Source: an uncultured Prevotellaceae bacterium (lineage in GTDB: Bacteria; Bacteroidota; Bacteroidia; Bacteroidales; Bacteroidaceae). Taken from it: a stretch of 64,000 nucleotides of DNA. Location of the stretch: assembly GCA_900315105.1 (NCBI GenBank), contig OMXX01000014.1:1-64000 (forward strand), given 5' to 3'. How positions within the stretch are numbered: position 1 is the stretch's first letter; the number at the start of each line of letters is the position of its first letter. A program made the translations under genes and the position numbers. The notes under the pieces are model-generated. The model was not told where the DNA came from, made no database searches, and saw nothing but the letters and a program-made list of their open reading frames with translations. This document shows positions 16,356 to 28,300 of this stretch, piece after piece.

Positions 16356-16390
16356 TAAAAAACTCCCCCACCACTTGCGTGATGAGGGAG
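16356..16390 (-). terminator. Terminator of the fimbrial operon
   Basis: On the minus strand CTCCCTCATCACGC pairs with GTGGTGGGGGAG, with a few mismatches, and is followed by TTTTT, 40 bases after the fimbrillin stop codon. It closely resembles 15210-15240. Confidence 0.75.
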
Positions 16391-16430
16391 AGATTTAATT
16401 ATCTAATCAATTTAGGATATGTGGAGGGAA

Positions 16431-18605
16431 TTAATTAACAACCTTGATAACCTTAACAGCGTATTCACCGTCGTTCTGGTTATAAACATCGAAGTAGAAA
16501 TGACCTTCTGTGTAGGTTTCAGCCTTAACACTAAGAATGTTTGCCTCTACAAGACCTGCTACATTATCACCGACCTTCGTCTGCTTGAATGTATAAGAAA
16601 CAAAGTCACCGTTAGCATCAACGTTCTTGACGAAGTAAACCTTACCTGCAGTTGCTGTACCAGAAACAATAGGAGTCTCATCATCAGCAAGTACAACCTC
16701 ATAGTAGTTTGTAGGATCAGCATCAGCAGCTGCAGCAGAAACCACATTGTAAACCTTCTCGTCACCTGAAGGAGGTGTAGTTACATATACATAAGCGTAT
16801 ATGCCTGCATCAAGCTTATCAATATCAATCTTAGCAGCCTGACCAGCTGTAACTTTGATTGGCTGATCGTCAACACCATTAACAATCTCATCTACAGTAT
16901 TGTCAATGTTTGTATTTTTAGTAAGAGTGATACCATTGCGCCCAATAGGACTGTCAGCATTATAAGCATTTGTACGATTCTGGAGAGCATCCATAACCTC
17001 AGCCTCAGATGCATTTGCCTTATCTACAGCGAAGAGGAGTGACTTACCTGCAGTATTCAAGTCTGTTTTGAGGGTTGGAGCATCGCTATTATCCATAACC
17101 TGAACATAAACATCCTTTACATCTGTTGATACACCTGCCTTCTGAGCCTTGCTATACTCATTATTAGCCTTTGTATGTCCTTGCTGATAAGTTGTGATAG
17201 AAGGAGTTGCAACTGTTGTAACAGTAGTCTGCTCAGCATTAGCATCTGTGAAGCTTGCCACAACAGCATCGAAAGTGATTGGGAAAAGACCCTGTTTATC
17301 ACTAGATACCGTGCTTGTCCAACCGTTAGAGTTGTCAGAAATCTTGAAGATGTATGTATAAGCGTAGTTAGGCTGCCATACAGTATAAGTAGCAGGAACT
17401 ACAGCCTTTGCACCATAAACCTTGATTTCCTCACCTGAACCATCAGTTGAAACGAGAGTATAGTCAACACGGAGAGTCAGAGGCTGACCATTTGTGTTAG
17501 GAATAACTGCAGTATAGTATTTATCTGCATCAGAACCTGCGAATGTAGCATCAGGAAGAGTTCTGCCAAGGTAGTTACCAGTAGCCTCATTTCCTTCGAC
17601 ACCATCAAAATTAGCAAGTGTACCAAAAGTCTGCGTCGAAGCCCCCGCACCAACAGGAGTAACAGAAACGCTTGCCTTGTTGTAATCATCCTTAGTGCTA
17701 TTATTAGATCCGATACGTGGATACATAACAGTTACACTACCACTCTGTGGGAGAGTACCACTACCCGTAGTGAAGAGAGTTGCAGCTGTTGAAGTACCTT
17801 GACCAAGATCATCTGGAGCAGTAGGATCTTCCGCATCTTCAGAATAGAAATTGACATCCTTTACTGAATAACCAGGTACTTTCTCATAAAGAGCAATACG
17901 AACCTTAGCAGCCATGTTTTTGAATGTAAGGGTTACTGGCTGACCATAGTTTGCCTTTAACACTTTATTAATGTCTGTATAGTAACACTGCAAAAGATCA
18001 TCTGCATCATAAGCGGTAAAAGTGAAACCGTCTGTTGCAAGTGTAGATCCTTTGTTGATACGAGTAACCTGAACCTGGCCATTTGCTGCATCAGTTGTAA
18101 CAGCCTCACGTTGACCTGTTGACCATGCGATAAAATCATACTGGGGAACAGAATAATCCCAGTATTTTACAGTCTGAGACTTTGCATCATTTTCACCAGA
18201 GTGGAGAGCAGTCCAAGTTGAACCAATCAGACGACCTGTGATACCAGCCTGCTTACCAACATATTCCCAGTTATTGGTGTTGGTCTCTGTTGTACCTGCA
18301 GAGTTGTAGTCGTAACCTACGAGGTAGTTGTCGAATACTACAGTTGTAGAAGGAGAATTTGTTTGTTCAGAACCTTTAGTTCCCTCTACTACGAACATGC
18401 CACCGAGTTTCTCAGCAGCAGTAGCACCAATGAATTCACCTGCACGTGTGGTCTTTGCATTACCTGCAACGAATGTGATTTCACCATTACCTTGCTGTGC
18501 AACCTCCGTACCGTTATCTGTACCCAAGAAATCATTATCGGAGCAACCCACCAATGTGAGGGATGCTAGGGCCGCGAGTCCAATTAGATAATTAGAAGTT
18601 TTCAT
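16431..18605 (-). CDS. Large fimbrillin-family lipoprotein
   Basis: The start at 18605 gives 724 residues with a signal peptide and lipobox SLTLVGC (Cys21). An upstream in-frame start at 18668 would place 21 extra residues before it and is unlikely. The N-terminal half has fimbrillin signatures shared with the proteins at 55418 and 53035: NWEYVG, QTVKYWDYS, YGQPVTLTFKNMAAKVRIAL and VDYTLVSTDGSGEEIK followed by WQPNYAYTYIFKI. Such proteins are precursors of donor-strand-exchange pili in Bacteroidales. After about residue 470 a long extra Ala/Asp/Thr-rich tail is present, so the protein is larger than typical subunits. It follows DUF3575 and DUF5119 genes, the usual partners. Confidence 0.85.
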   Translation of the reverse strand: MKTSNYLIGLAALASLTLVGCSDNDFLGTDNGTEVAQQGNGEITFVAGNAKTTRAGEFIGATAAEKLGGMFVVEGTKGSEQTNSPSTTVVFDNYLVGYDYNSAGTTETNTNNWEYVGKQAGITGRLIGSTWTALHSGENDAKSQTVKYWDYSVPQYDFIAWSTGQREAVTTDAANGQVQVTRINKGSTLATDGFTFTAYDADDLLQCYYTDINKVLKANYGQPVTLTFKNMAAKVRIALYEKVPGYSVKDVNFYSEDAEDPTAPDDLGQGTSTAATLFTTGSGTLPQSGSVTVMYPRIGSNNSTKDDYNKASVSVTPVGAGASTQTFGTLANFDGVEGNEATGNYLGRTLPDATFAGSDADKYYTAVIPNTNGQPLTLRVDYTLVSTDGSGEEIKVYGAKAVVPATYTVWQPNYAYTYIFKISDNSNGWTSTVSSDKQGLFPITFDAVVASFTDANAEQTTVTTVATPSITTYQQGHTKANNEYSKAQKAGVSTDVKDVYVQVMDNSDAPTLKTDLNTAGKSLLFAVDKANASEAEVMDALQNRTNAYNADSPIGRNGITLTKNTNIDNTVDEIVNGVDDQPIKVTAGQAAKIDIDKLDAGIYAYVYVTTPPSGDEKVYNVVSAAAADADPTNYYEVVLADDETPIVSGTATAGKVYFVKNVDANGDFVSYTFKQTKVGDNVAGLVEANILSVKAETYTEGHFYFDVYNQNDGEYAVKVIKVVN

Positions 18606-18654
18606 AATTGAATGTTTTTTTGGTTTTGTTATTAATGTTTTTTGTGTTTTCTGA

Positions 18655-18741
18655 CTAATCCCTCGCAAACAAGGTGATAGTCATGGGCTGACCAGAGTCA
18701 GCAGGAATGAGCGTAAGTTTAATTTCTTTCTGTGTCTTTTT
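18655..18741 (-). pseudogene. Orphan C-terminal remnant of a secreted protein
   Basis: Between the DUF5119 and fimbrillin genes, the minus strand reads KEIKLTLIPADSGQPMTITL then FARD and a stop, with a stop codon 28 codons upstream and no start in that span except an internal Met. The amphipathic beta pattern is typical of the last strand of fimbrillin-like domains. It suggests a gene was largely deleted here. Confidence 0.4.
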
Positions 18742-18830
18742 TTAATGAGTTTTAGAGTGTTAATATTTATTTTTATTTTTGTTTTTTTCTATATATAATT
18801 TGCAATTGAGGAAGTAAGAGTAAGAGTGTA

Positions 18831-18867
18831 GCCTTCCGGCTCTCCCCCTAAGGGGGAGCGGGAAGGG
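18831..18867 (-). repeat. Palindromic GC-rich repeat after DUF5119 gene
   Basis: CCTTCCCGCTCCCCCTTAGG then GGGAGAGCCGGAAGGC on the minus strand is a perfect-stem member of the intergenic palindrome family, starting within ten bases of the DUF5119 stop codon. Confidence 0.75.
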
Positions 18868-18872
18868 GGTCG

Positions 18873-20081
18873 TTACATCGGGATCTCGTAGGTCAACGTG
18901 TCAAAGTCCTTGACTACGGCATCAAAACCTGAGCCTGACTTTCTTGACGGAATCTTGATGGTGTCAACATCGAGTTCTATGGTGATGATTCCGCCTTTGT
19001 AGCGTCGCTTCACCTGTGGAGTTACATCGAATACGTAGGTGGAGTCAAGTCCGTTGTTGAAGTACATGTTCACATCGAGGAAGTTGCTGATCTTGCTGTC
19101 GTCTGCAGAGGCGCGTGTGGCGCGACTCGGATTCAGGTTGCATAGACCGAAGGTAAAGAGTCGTCCGCCGATGATATCGACGTCTTCTCCCTCCTTTGAG
19201 ATGTGTCGCTTCATTCTCTGATAGAAGTTCACCGAGATCTCATCGTCTGAGGTGTAGCCGGTGTTGAGGTTCGTCTGGCGAGCCATGCCTGAGAGGTTTG
19301 CCGTTCCCTCTACTCCTGCTACTCGTCCTCGGTTGTTGTGGAGGATGATCTGCGTGAGGTAGATGTAGGTACGGGGGAGAAGCTGCATACGTGCGTTCTT
19401 GTAATAGACGTTTCGCTCCTCGTCGTAGCCATCATAATCGGCTGGATCCTGTGAGACGTAGAGGTCTTCGTAGTAACCTCCGAAGAGGAACTCAGGCTGG
19501 TAGTAGGCGAACTGATGCTTCGGAGAATGTCTTGCCGGGGTCATACCTGCATTTGTGTAACAGGTGATGTATTCGTAGGTTGAGGATTCATCGAAGTGAA
19601 GTGACTGAACTCCATCGATAGTCTGTACCTCGTTCCAGGCAAGGATGTCATAGAATCCGAAGTTATATCGTGCCGATAACCTTCTGCCTTGTATCTGGTG
19701 CTCGTTAGGCGAGTTGTGTCTGCCTTTTGCATCCGCTCCAGTATAGTAGCGACGGATATTGAACACCTCAGGGTTGACGATATCCCATGTTCCAAAGATC
19801 GCGTTGTCTTGATTATCCCATCCATAGTACCATTCATCTCTCCAATTGTATGTAGAGTCGTAGTACTCGTTGTGCTCCTCGTCGATTACCAGGGAGTAGT
19901 CCCAGAGGACGTCAAGGTCGAGATTTACCTCCGGCAGCATCATGATGATGTCGGCTCCATCATCAGGAAAGTGAAGCGGCGGTTCTATGGTGCACGAGAA
20001 GAGCGAGAGCTGCAAGGCGAATAGTGCCGATACCCAGTGGGCGGGACGCCAAATATGACGCTTGTTATTTTTGCTATTCAT
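18873..20081 (-). CDS. DUF5119 lipoprotein of fimbrial operon
   Basis: A 402-residue lipoprotein with lipobox ALQLSLFSC (Cys30). The mature part begins TIEPPLHFPDD and contains VLWDYSLVIDEEHN, NIRRYYTGADAKGRH, FYDILAWN and RTYIYLTQIILHNNRGRVAG, which I associate with DUF5119 proteins encoded between DUF3575 and fimbrillin genes. It may be an accessory or tip component of the pilus. Its start overlaps the end of the DUF3575 gene by 8 bases, so the two are surely co-transcribed. Confidence 0.82.
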   Translation of the reverse strand: MNSKNNKRHIWRPAHWVSALFALQLSLFSCTIEPPLHFPDDGADIIMMLPEVNLDLDVLWDYSLVIDEEHNEYYDSTYNWRDEWYYGWDNQDNAIFGTWDIVNPEVFNIRRYYTGADAKGRHNSPNEHQIQGRRLSARYNFGFYDILAWNEVQTIDGVQSLHFDESSTYEYITCYTNAGMTPARHSPKHQFAYYQPEFLFGGYYEDLYVSQDPADYDGYDEERNVYYKNARMQLLPRTYIYLTQIILHNNRGRVAGVEGTANLSGMARQTNLNTGYTSDDEISVNFYQRMKRHISKEGEDVDIIGGRLFTFGLCNLNPSRATRASADDSKISNFLDVNMYFNNGLDSTYVFDVTPQVKRRYKGGIITIELDVDTIKIPSRKSGSGFDAVVKDFDTLTYEIPM

Positions 20082-21606
20082 CGGCGCCTCCTTTCTTTCT
20101 TTGATACAGTTCCGAGCGATTGAAACTTACGCCTTTCTTCTGTATTCTTCGGAAGAGCAGGTCGTATGTGAGATGCACTCCGATGTTTGTTGGGCCGAAC
20201 CATGTGAAAACGTGGTTGCGTTCCTTGAAGTTCTCTTTCTTTCCGAGGTAGTCGTAATAGTAGAGCCCGTCTTCTATTGTTGACTTCGGATTGCCATAGA
20301 CGTAAGGGTCGTACTTGGTTCGGTAGTATCCCACTCCGAGGCTGAACTCCAGACGCCAGCGCTTGTTGCGACTGATGTTCATGGTGTAGCCAATGATGGC
20401 ACCTGCTCCGAGACCTTCGCCTTCCCATCCCTTTGTCTTGCTAAGACCTATACCATATATATTAGTATGGACGTAGCCAGAGACGTAAGGACCAATGAAC
20501 TGCCCCTGCCCCACGAAGTAGTAACGGCCTTCGAGAACGTAGTCTCTGATTTGCCAGAACTGCTGTCTGCTCCAATGATGCCAATACGGACCTGTGAAGC
20601 CGAGGTTGGCTGTGAAGTGACCCGTGAGAGGATAGTATTCCAGTTGCACGTTAGGACTTGGTGCCCAGTAGTGTCCCGGTAGATAGAAGAAGTCATACAG
20701 CAGGTTAGTCCTTATGCCGAGAACATGTCGGCGGTAGAGACGAAGCGGTACGAACGGTACTTCCTTACTGTCAGGTTCTTGAATAAGATCCGCCCCGCAG
20801 AGTACAGGTTTTTCGATATTTCCGTAAGGCTCTATGTTGAGTTTAGGAACGGTCTCCTGTTCTGGAAGAATCTCGATGGCGATGCTGTCAGGTTTGTTCG
20901 GCATTCCGGAATTGCCAGAACTTACAGAACTGCTGCTTGCCTGTGCTTTTTTCTTGAAGAAGAGTACTACGCGTGCTACTCGTAGCTTTGGGTAGTAGAT
21001 TTTGTAGAGTCTGTTCCAGAGCCTACCTCCGTCAATTCTCTTAAGTTGCTGTTTCAGTTGGGCTAGCTTTCCAGCCTTATGGTACTTGTCAACGAGCGAT
21101 TTTACGACTTTGTAACTTGGATCGTTGGCTTCCTTCATGAGAAATAGGAGTTGACCATAGTCTTCAGGTTGGTCATCGTAGGTGCTGTGCTCTTCGGGAA
21201 ACTTCAAGTGTCGATTTATGTAATCAAATGCGTGAGCTGAGCGTTCTCGGCTCAATGTCTGGTTCCATCGATATGGACCTTCTGGTGATGATGCGCCTTT
21301 TACCATCATGGCGTGTGGCTTGAGGCTGTCTGTGTTAATCTGCGGTATCAGATCCCGAATCAGTTCCTTTACTGATTCCTGTGTGGAATCGACGCGGTAA
21401 ACATCTACCGGGAATATTACCTTTAGTGCTACCTTGTAGAACTGTTCGTCGGTGATGGATGGTTCCTGATTCTCGTCTAATATAAATATGTATGGATATT
21501 TACTGAAACGAGCTGAGTCGTCAGACTGGCTAAAAACACTTACAAATACTGTCAGCATCAAGGTAAGTAGTAGAGAGCGTCTATGTCTTCTGACCATCTG
21601 CATCAT
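20074..21606 (-). CDS. DUF3575 outer-membrane protein of fimbrial operon
   Basis: A 510-residue protein with a signal peptide (to about FVSVFS, residue 26). Residues about 50-215 form an OmpA-like region with SSPEGPYRWNQTLSRERSAH, and about 290-500 a beta-rich DUF3575 domain: RTNLLYDFFYLPGHYWAPSP, VLEGRYYFVGQGQFIGPYVS and LGVGYYRTKYDPYVYGNPKS, consistent with an outer-membrane beta-barrel. It is the first gene of the unit DUF3575, DUF5119, fimbrillin, and may anchor the pilus base to the cell wall and outer membrane. Confidence 0.85.
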   Translation of the reverse strand: MMQMVRRHRRSLLLTLMLTVFVSVFSQSDDSARFSKYPYIFILDENQEPSITDEQFYKVALKVIFPVDVYRVDSTQESVKELIRDLIPQINTDSLKPHAMMVKGASSPEGPYRWNQTLSRERSAHAFDYINRHLKFPEEHSTYDDQPEDYGQLLFLMKEANDPSYKVVKSLVDKYHKAGKLAQLKQQLKRIDGGRLWNRLYKIYYPKLRVARVVLFFKKKAQASSSSVSSGNSGMPNKPDSIAIEILPEQETVPKLNIEPYGNIEKPVLCGADLIQEPDSKEVPFVPLRLYRRHVLGIRTNLLYDFFYLPGHYWAPSPNVQLEYYPLTGHFTANLGFTGPYWHHWSRQQFWQIRDYVLEGRYYFVGQGQFIGPYVSGYVHTNIYGIGLSKTKGWEGEGLGAGAIIGYTMNISRNKRWRLEFSLGVGYYRTKYDPYVYGNPKSTIEDGLYYYDYLGKKENFKERNHVFTWFGPTNIGVHLTYDLLFRRIQKKGVSFNRSELYQRKKGGADE

Positions 21607-21666
21607 TCATGTGTTGGTATTTTTTAAGGGTTATTATTTTTTTATATTTTTTTGTTTATTGTTTTG

Positions 21667-21698
21667 CAAATTTAAGTATTTTTCTTCAAAATTGCAAG
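21667..21698 (-). promoter_or_regulatory. Promoter of the fimbrial operon
   Basis: On the minus strand CTTG, a 20-base spacer and TAAATTTG: a perfect -7 element and a -33 element with one mismatch, 61 bases upstream of the DUF3575 start. Confidence 0.6.
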
Positions 21699-21994
21699 AA
21701 AAAGATGTTAAAAAAATAGTCTTTTCGAAAAAAAACTGCATTTTTCGCAATTTTTCATGTAATTTGCAATAGGAATTGAGGGATTTTCTTGCAATTTCCA
21801 ACAAAAATGCGCTTTTGCACGAAATAAATGCATTTTTTACACGTTATCGCACACAATTTTTGAGTGTATCTTTTTCACTTCTACGGAGTTGGCATGAAGA
21901 AGCCATCAAGACAAAGAAAAATTCCAATCTTACCAATTCTTCATTTTATATCAAAATTAGAATTAATTCTTGATAAAAATGGAATGCCACCTAT

Positions 21995-22184
21995 GAGGGC
22001 TGTAAGCCCGATATCTAAAAGGGCAGTCCGTAAGGGCTGTTATATAAAGGCGGTCATAGTAATTTGAGTGCCGTAGGTACGATATCTATAATAAGTGCCG
22101 CACTTACAGCGCTCCATGAACTACGCCTATCTATTTTAACGGCGCTTACGCACCGCCCTTTTAGATGTCGCACCTACGGCGCTC
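21995..22184. repeat. Three-unit intergenic repeat (GCCGTAGGTACGATATCT type)
   Basis: A unit of about 45 bases occurs at 21995-22039, again at 22065-22114, and inverted at 22140-22184. The outer pair are imperfect inverted copies around CCCTTTTAGAT. The 21607-22326 gap otherwise holds the fimbrial promoter and a short-word tract, with no supportable gene. Confidence 0.6.
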
Positions 22185-22261
22185 ATTGGCCGCTTGTCTA
22201 ATTCTCCAAAAAAGACTGGGCATATAAGCCGTTTATGATACCCTTTATACTCTTTTTCTGG

Positions 22262-22312
22262 AATAAGAGTTAAATAAGAGCAGCATAAGAGGAACATAAG
22301 AGGAACTAAGGC
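22262..22312 (+). repeat. Short-word repeat tract (AAGAGGAAC type)
   Basis: Tandem imperfect words ATAAGAG, ATAAGAGCAGC, ATAAGAGGAAC, ATAAGAGGAACTAAG, immediately downstream of the giant pectinesterase gene. Confidence 0.55.
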
Positions 22313-22326
22313 GGAAGAATTGCCGA

Positions 22327-25300
22327 TTATTTCCTTACCGCCTTAGAGCCATTTATGATATATACCTGACCGCTATGAGGAGTGACCACACGACGACCGG
22401 AGAGGTCGTAGATGGCATCGGTCTTGTAATTAACAATGGCATTGAGGTCGAGGAGAGGAATGTCTGTTGTGTTCTCCTCTGGAGCAAAGACGAAGCGTAT
22501 GCCCTTGGCGAAAGACTTGCTCAGCGTGTCGTCCTCATCGGCTGTTGACGAATTGAACCGCTTGAAGTCCTCAACATCGAGATATGCCTTATGAGGATTG
22601 AGCCATGTGCCTGAGTATCTGTAGAAGCCTATACCGCTTATGGCAGGCTTATATGCAAGGGTATAGCAATTTGTTGTAGCAGCAGATACCCTCATATCTG
22701 AAGGATTACCGCTAAGGTAAGAATCATGAGAGTAGTTATAGCCCTCGGTATCTGTTGCCTTATGGGTTGAACCATAGAATATATAGGTATCAACAGCACC
22801 ATAAACCACATAGCCTATATTAGCCGTGATATAATCCACACGCTTCAAGGTTACGATATTCTCATCAATACTTACCGCAGCATATACCTTGATATCGCCT
22901 TCTGGCACTCGGGCATTATTCGGCAGACAGATGGTAGACCATCCTTTGCCAGGTGTCTGCCCTATCTCGGAAATCGTGAGTTCAAACATCTCAGCCTCCT
23001 TATACTCTATCTCCTCGGAGTAGGCGCCAAGGCCTCCACGCTGATTGGCTGCACGAATCATATAGAAGCCCTCTCGCATATCTTCACCATAGAGATTGAA
23101 GTCGAGATTCGTATCTGCCACGTTAGCGAAGTATTTCCACTTGCCGTCGGAATCCTTCTTGAAGATGAAGTAGCAGAGGTCCATGCCGTCGGCACTCGCT
23201 TTCCACTTGAGAACGCCACCCTCGATACTGATATTGGTAACAGCCTCGCGCTGGGTAGTATATAGGGATGGATCAAATTCCAGCACTTCCTCAACCTCAT
23301 ACTCGGAAGCCTCGGCATTTGTGAGAAGATAGTCATCAGAACCGGCTGCCGGAGCACAAGCGGCAAGAGAACGTCTGCCGAGAGAGACGAGGTTACCATC
23401 GGCATCCTTTGTCTTGTACTCATGGAAACGCAATACCATTCCACCATACATAGCACCCCAACCGGCATCACGAGGAAGAACCGTAACGGTAGTGTTGAGG
23501 AATGTGCAGGCAGGTGACTGGTTAGGAGCAACGCCCCACGGACGGGCAAGAGTCCAGTCCTTTTCACCCATTTCCTGCATCGACTCTGGATCACTTTCCG
23601 TCGTAATAAGACAATCGTTGAACACAAAGCCCCATCTCTGGTCCCTATTGGTATGAGGAGCAGCGATATTGTTTCCTGCGCGGTCACGATGTATGATATT
23701 ACATTTCTCAAACCATACATTACCGCCACCACTAATCCAATCCACGACACCAGCAATAGAACAGTCCTCAAGATATGCGCAGAAATGCGGATCAGTCTCG
23801 GAGTTACTGGTATAATATGTATCCTGATAACTCCACATAGACACATTCTTCAGAATAGCGCGACTTCCATGTCCCTGAAGAACCACGGCACGGGCAGCAT
23901 TATTCTGAGAAGCCGACATAGCCTTATGGTAGTTGAAACGATTCTCAAGAGTGAGGTCCTGAGCATAGAAATCGGTTGCAGAAGCAGGAAGATGGAGAGT
24001 AGCCGTATAGCCGATACCCTCAATGACAGGTCTGTTGTAGATCTTGGTACCCATCTCGCTCTGTCCGATGAGCGATACATTGGCACGTGAAATCCTTGTC
24101 TTGTTATTGTCAAGAGTGGTGCCAATCAGGTCATCGCGTCTTCTACCATCTCCGTCATACAGGGTAGAGGCATCATCAGCCGAAGTAGGCACAATCGTCT
24201 CATTACCCTCAAGCTCATACTCGCCATCAGGCACGAAGATATAGAAGCGGCCAAGACCAGAGGCATTATTAGCAGCATTTATACCCTCAGAAAGCGTACC
24301 GTCAACACCAACTATCCAATTGAACTTCCTATGCTCAACAGGAACGATCTCGGATGCGGTCCTGAACGTAACGGATATATCACTATCATACTTGCCACCA
24401 TATACATCTTGCAAGGTATTGCCTGGAATCGTAAGGGTATATACCTTGTTCACTTCAAGGTCCCAGTATCTGAGAACGAGAGTAGAACCCTGAAGGGCAG
24501 TAAGAGCATCCCCCTGGGCAACACCTTCATTATACAGTCTTATGCCGGTACTGCTTTCCACAGCCTTCATCGTTCTGCTGAAACTGAGACTGATAGTACC
24601 GTCAATAGGCTGATCCAGAGGAATAACCTCGCTATTGTAACCTGTAGAATTGACATATATGCTCGGACTTCCCACAAGCATAGGACTTGTCTCAATAACA
24701 GGAATGAAGTTGAGGTAATATGAGTCAATAGTAATACCACCATATGAAACAAGATATACGATAGCCGTATGGTTGTCGATATTTGCCTGGGCAACAGAAA
24801 TCGTACCATTCTCAGCAGTCGCAGTCACATTAGGGAATTCGTCATTTTCACCCACATTGAATAGGACATCAATCTCAAAATTCTGTTTCAGACTTGCAAG
24901 CTGTGCAGCCGTAAGGGTTGTGCTGCCATAGGTAACGGATGCCAGTTCTGGCATATTGGCTGTGATAGGTTTGTATGTGATTGACAATGCCGTACACCAT
25001 GTGTTGTAAACATTACCGTTGTTTCCGTCATCCTCGAACTCAACAGAATGCTGTGTCCATCCCAATACATAGGTATGGGATATCTTCGCAGCCTCAGCAT
25101 GTTCAGAACCTGAAATCTTAACAGAAGTAGGAATAGGGCTAAGAGCCTCAAGTTCTATGACACAATCCTTAATGGCAGGGAATGTTATAGTGGAATGCTC
25201 GTTAATCTGACAACGGTCATCGTATGACGTGTTATCAAACTTTCCGGCAACCACATTTCCGTTTACCACCCATAATGCCCCGTCCTTATACACCTCAGAC

Positions 25301-28300
25301 GCATTCAGGTCAATCTTCATGTCGATGAAATCGTCACCCTTCCAGAGCTGAGTGACAAGGATACCTGATGAACGCTCGTATGAAATAGTCGGAGCGCCAC
25401 CGTTCTTTGTGAGATTCCATGTCACCTTGGTATCTTCCGTAACGTCAAGAACGCTGAAGATATTCTCCACAAAGACAGGGTACAGACGCAGGTCAGTATC
25501 AGGAGCCCGATATTCCTCGCCAAGGGAATACATATTATTATTTTCATCCCTCCATGCCTTTAGGGTATGGACGTCATAATACAGGGTCTTATTATAAGGT
25601 ATAGTGAACTTATCGCCAGTCTCAACCCATATAGGCTCAGGAGCTACGCCCGAAGCAAATTCTCCCGTACTGAATGTGATGTAATGTGTAGGTCTTGGCA
25701 GGAAGCATACCTCGATAGTACAATGTTGGGTGATCTCAAACTGCAACTCGTATGTATCAAGTTCATCTTCTGCAACAGGCAACTCGGTGAAAGTGAAAGC
25801 GGAACCCTTCCATGAACCGTCAGGCTGCTTCACGGCATTCTCCATCTCTGTACCTTCTGTTCCAACCATTCTTACACCTGTGATGACGCCATCCGTTCTC
25901 TCTACCTGAAGAAGAGGAATAGGTTCACCAGCTTCCGTAAATCGGGTAGCATCTACAATCTTGTCAAACTCATAGCCGAACTTACGCTTGAAGGTTGCAT
26001 GTACGCGGTTACCCTGCTGGAATGCGAATCCGCCGTCAGCAAGCTCCTTAGCCTCATATTCACCACTACCCTTTATTTCAACAATCTCTCCACGGACACT
26101 ATTGTCCACATCCATGTGGAGCTCCATCAAAGCAGCAGGCAGAGAGTAGCACCTTATCCATTTATAATAGCTGAAGTCATCACCTATGGCGATGGTGACA
26201 CGCGGATTAGGATTGGAGGTGACATAGGTATATACATATCCATGCTCACCATCCTCGCGTATCTTTCTTGTCTCAAGCTCGTCAAGAACAGGAATGTGAT
26301 CGTCAATAGTCGTTGAGGTAATTTCCGAATAACTGTAGATCTTGATTGTGGCACCTGCGCAAGAAGGCAGGTCGATGGTAGTTCCAGGACCGAATGCAGC
26401 CCAGTCAGGAAGGTCATCATTTCTCATGAATCCGGAAACATTGGTATGAATCCAGAGAGCCACGTCACGTGTATGGTCTCGACGGACACCATCCTCGATA
26501 ACCTCGACATCGACCTTACTCGTCCAGAAGAAGTTCAGATTAGGAGTATCCCAGTGTATCTTCTGAACATTATTCATGGTAAGGAAGTCCCAATACAGCT
26601 CATCACCACGCACACGGTTCTCCTTGTCGGCAATATTATGCTCGAATACAGGTGTCAATACTATCTCCTGCCCTTCATAGTCGAAAGAATAGTACTTGCC
26701 AAGCTCGTATCTCCTTGAACCGTCGGTCCAATACATCAGGGTATATTGGTTTTTGAAGAAGGTGTAGTTATTCGGGATATAGAAAGAGCGTACTCCTGTC
26801 AAAGTCTCAGGAGCTATGCTGACTGCGTTGTTGAAGGTGTTAGGATCAGGAACATTATGCACGCCTGAGTCTTCGATATTGAAGACTACCGTACCCATAG
26901 CACCTGGTTTGAAATGTGCCACGATATTCTTTTCAGAGGTCAAGGTGAACCTATATATATTCTTTCCGGTAGTCTCTGTCTCACCATCAACCCATTTGTC
27001 GATAACATATTCCCTTTCAGCCTCAGCACTCACGGAAACCTCTGTACCAGCCTCGAAATATGCTACTACTCCATTTTCCAGCTCATTATATAAGTTACTA
27101 TACTTAGGAGAGATGCTAACATCACCCTTTGTTACATCATCCGAGGTGGCAGTAACCTTGATAAGGTCCTTACGTGTAAAGAGCACCTCGATAGTGGTGA
27201 TACCGCCCTCTTCAGGAACGGTAAACTCATTACCCGAGATAGTCACAGGGTCTCCGCCATCCACTCTCTTCCTGAATCCGGCAAAGGTATAGCCATAGCC
27301 TGGTGTTGCTTCCAGAGTCACGACATCACCCTCTCTGAATCTCGTACCAGTATTGACATGAGATGCTCCCTCAGAGGTGAGGGTAACGGTTACCTCACCT
27401 GCATTCTCAGGATTCTCATTAGGATAGGTCTCGGCATCGGCATTAGTTATCACATTTGTTGTCACCACGTTAGGCAGTACAGGATATGTCACGCTAAGAT
27501 CTTTGAAGAATCCCCAAGGAGCACCCGAGCCAGCCTTCTCCACAATGATATCAAGAGTTGGAGATTCGCCCTCATAGGTAAAGGTGATGGTCTTGCCATT
27601 GTTCGTCACCGTTCCCTGATTACTAAGCACGGTCGCATCCTCCTCGCGCAGCTTCACTACGGCATGGTTGTCACCCGTGAAGCTTGTAGAGGTATGGTAT
27701 AAGTCATCATTCTTGTCTGAAGCGTTGAGCGTTACGGTCATGCCATAGACTGCAGGAATCGTGAGTACGGTATTGTCATTAAACTGTGCTCCATTCCCGG
27801 AAAGTTCGTTTATACGCTCATCGGTATTCACAGCCTTACTTGATGTGGCATCAATAACGAGAGGCACGTCAACCATTGCTCCCTCAACATTCACCCCCTT
27901 AACGTATGTCATGGTAAAAGGATCGCTGGTATAGTCATGTAACTTAATTGTAGGAGCACCGTCAAGCTTGTCAAACGGCCATGTTACGGTCAGTTCATGG
28001 TCGGTATCGGTTATCGCCTTTGTGCTCTTCGTAAGCACAGGATAGAGAGTGGTGTTCTGATAGAACGTGTAGTTTCTTCCGAGGTCATACTTCGTACCAG
28101 TTTCTGAATCCTCCCATCCGGTAACAGCCCATCCCTCACGATACAGGGTGGTATTATATGGAATGAATGCCTGATGCGCCTCATTCACCTCCACCTCGTT
28201 AGGAGCAGTACCGAGAAGGGTCTTAGGGTATCTGTTCACAAACTTCACCTTCGATGCACTTGCATCACGAACTGAGATATAAGGCAGATAGACCGTCTTA

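Noticed and set aside
15980..16438. Open frames on both strands within the MITE-like element
   Set aside because: They are mirror translations of the inverted repeat ends and have no domain.
18606..18668. N-terminal extension of the large fimbrillin
   Set aside because: It places 21 polar residues ahead of a standard lipoprotein signal beginning at 18605.
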